Assembly (NCBI RefSeq): GCF_049671645.1
Contig: NZ_JBATVG010000008.1
Coordinates: 62,001-126,000, forward strand
Origin: Castellaniella sp049671645
GTDB lineage: Bacteria; Pseudomonadota; Gammaproteobacteria; Burkholderiales; Burkholderiaceae_B
Length of the DNA: 64,000 bases
Reading direction: 5' to 3'
The position numbers and the translations under genes are program-made. This document shows positions 62,993 through 64,000 of the stretch, one piece after another (the first letter of the stretch is position 1; each line of letters begins with the position of its first letter). The notes beneath the pieces were generated by a model, which searched no databases, was not told the DNA's origin, and saw only the letters and a program-made list of their open reading frames with translations.

Positions 62993-64000
62993 CCACCAGC
63001 ATCAGATTGCCGCTGCTCGTCTGCACCACGACACCTCGGGGCGTCGCCAGCGGAGCGGACAGGATCGGCCCGCCCCCGATCTGCAGCCGAGCCATCGGGC
63101 TGCCGTCGGCGCGGGAAAGAAAGTGCAGATAGCCTTCGAAATCGCCCACCGCCACGGCCCGCCCGGCGACCGCCGGGGCGCTCAGGCGCCGGTTCAGCAG
63201 CGCGGACTGCTTCCAGAGTTCATGGCCATCCTTCAAGTCCAGCGCATGCACGGCATCGCGCATGTCCGGCAGGTAGATGTGCTGGCCGTCCGTCGTCATG
63301 CCGGTGGCCGAGGCGATATCCTGCGACCACACCGCGCGCCCCCCCTGCGACACATCGAAGCAGGTGATGCGGCCCTGGTAGCTGACGCCGCACAGCAGCG
63401 GCCCGACCGTCAGCGGTTCGCCGACCACGTCGCTGATGCGCTCCAGATCGGATGCTCCGCGAGATGCCGACACGGAACCTTCCCAGCGCACGGTGCCCGA
63501 GGCCGCATCGATGACCAGCAGGCGGCCATTGGGCATGCCCGCGACCAGCAGGTTGGGCACCACCGCCATGCGGATGCTGGTGCGCAGCGCCAGCGCCGGC
63601 CCGGGCCGCTGAACGTTCCAGCGCAGTTTGCCCGTCGACTCGTCAAACGCCTGGATACGGTAATCCGTGGTGCGCACGGCGACGATGCCATTGCCCACGG
63701 CCGGCGGCACATTGACGGCGCTGGCCGCCTGGCTGCGCCAGAGTTCCTTGCCCTGCGCGTCGTAGGCCACCACGACACCCTTGCGGGTGACGACCGCCGT
63801 CGTGCGACCATCGCTGCCCACGCCGGCCTGCAAAGGCTCATCGCCCGCTTTCCAGCGCAAGGCCCCGGAAGCCAGGTCCACCGCGGCCACGGTCCCGGAC
63901 GGCGTCGCGGCATACACGGTATCGCCCACCAGCTGCGGCGCGAAGCCGTAGTCCCCGCCGCTGCCGATGGATGTCGACCAGCGGGTCGCCACGGAGAGCG
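62979..64000 (-). CDS. bamB: Outer-membrane assembly lipoprotein BamB (5' end cut by window edge)
   Basis: BamB is the beta-propeller lipoprotein of the BAM complex that inserts outer-membrane proteins. About 340 C-terminal residues are visible; the signal peptide and lipobox lie outside the window. PQQ-like propeller repeats recur, for example GTVAAVDLASGALRWKAGD, GVVVAYDAQGKELWRSQAAS, QAFDESTGKLRWNVQRPG and VHALDLKDGHELWKQSAL. The adjacent der gene supports the call. The stop overlaps the der start by 14 bases. Confidence 0.94.
   Translation of the reverse strand, partial: LSVATRWSTSIGSGGDYGFAPQLVGDTVYAATPSGTVAAVDLASGALRWKAGDEPLQAGVGSDGRTTAVVTRKGVVVAYDAQGKELWRSQAASAVNVPPAVGNGIVAVRTTDYRIQAFDESTGKLRWNVQRPGPALALRTSIRMAVVPNLLVAGMPNGRLLVIDAASGTVRWEGSVSASRGASDLERISDVVGEPLTVGPLLCGVSYQGRITCFDVSQGGRAVWSQDIASATGMTTDGQHIYLPDMRDAVHALDLKDGHELWKQSALLNRRLSAPAVAGRAVAVGDFEGYLHFLSRADGSPMARLQIGGGPILSAPLATPRGVVVQTSSGNLMLVGVGD

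Noticed and set aside
61526..63367. A long plus-strand frame opposite der and bamB
   Set aside because: It crosses two conserved genes and shows no family similarity.

Overview
The window is about two-thirds G+C and densely coded on both strands. It reads as chromosome of a betaproteobacterium, most likely Alcaligenaceae (Bordetella/Achromobacter relatives). The basis is the gene order bamB-der-hisC-hfq-hflX-hflK-hflC-hisZ-purA, the rpsU-dnaG-rpoD operon with a long Lys/Ala-rich RpoD N-terminus, and a pmd-type protocatechuate 4,5-cleavage cluster. I see no tRNA, rRNA, insertion sequence, prophage or CRISPR array. Two genes are cut by the window edges (recC at the left, bamB at the right).

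Region 1 (1-12.6 kb) holds mixed housekeeping and envelope genes: recC (partial), a YggS-type PLP protein, a Spy/CpxP-like chaperone, an NlpC/P60 lipoprotein, the thiosulfate dehydrogenase pair tsdB-tsdA, the envelope-stress two-component system baeS-baeR diverging from a YadGH-like ABC exporter, a class V aminotransferase, and an HDOD protein translationally coupled to a BenE-type benzoate transporter.

Region 2 (12.6-47.7 kb) is an aromatic-acid catabolic island. One operon reads mdlC - benzaldehyde-type dehydrogenase - TRAP transporter QMP, with a divergent LysR. A candidate twelve-gene operon on the minus strand (31287 down to 19759) carries pmdU-E-F-D-A-B-C for protocatechuate meta-cleavage to pyruvate and oxaloacetate, followed by livK-H-M-G-F for uptake. 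Its last gene is unusual: a LivF ATPase fused in frame to a hemerythrin HHE domain. Next come the divergent LysR regulator, a DUF1932 dehydrogenase with an aldo/keto reductase, an orphan second LivK, vanAB with a MarR gene, an alpha/beta hydrolase, a second LigAB-type dioxygenase pair with an AraC regulator, pobA with a paralogous AraC regulator, and an ExaC/AcoD aldehyde dehydrogenase behind a clear sigma-54 promoter with an AcoR-like activator. Vanillate (VanAB) and 4-hydroxybenzoate (PobA) both feed protocatechuate into the pmd pathway; benzoylformate is turned to benzoate by MdlC and the dehydrogenase.

Region 3 (47.7-64 kb) is housekeeping: an EamA exporter, rpoD, dnaG, rpsU, a phosphoribosyltransferase, purA, hisZ, hflC, hflK, hflX, hfq, hisC, der and bamB, all on the minus strand with recognisable terminators after purA, hflC and hfq.

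The most unusual items are the LivF-hemerythrin fusion in an oxygen- and iron-dependent ring-cleavage operon, the replacement of the usual pmdK permease by an ABC transporter, a shared AATCGGT-type operator at three LysR-linked loci, and the paired PobR-like regulators sharing a GAATGGA motif.
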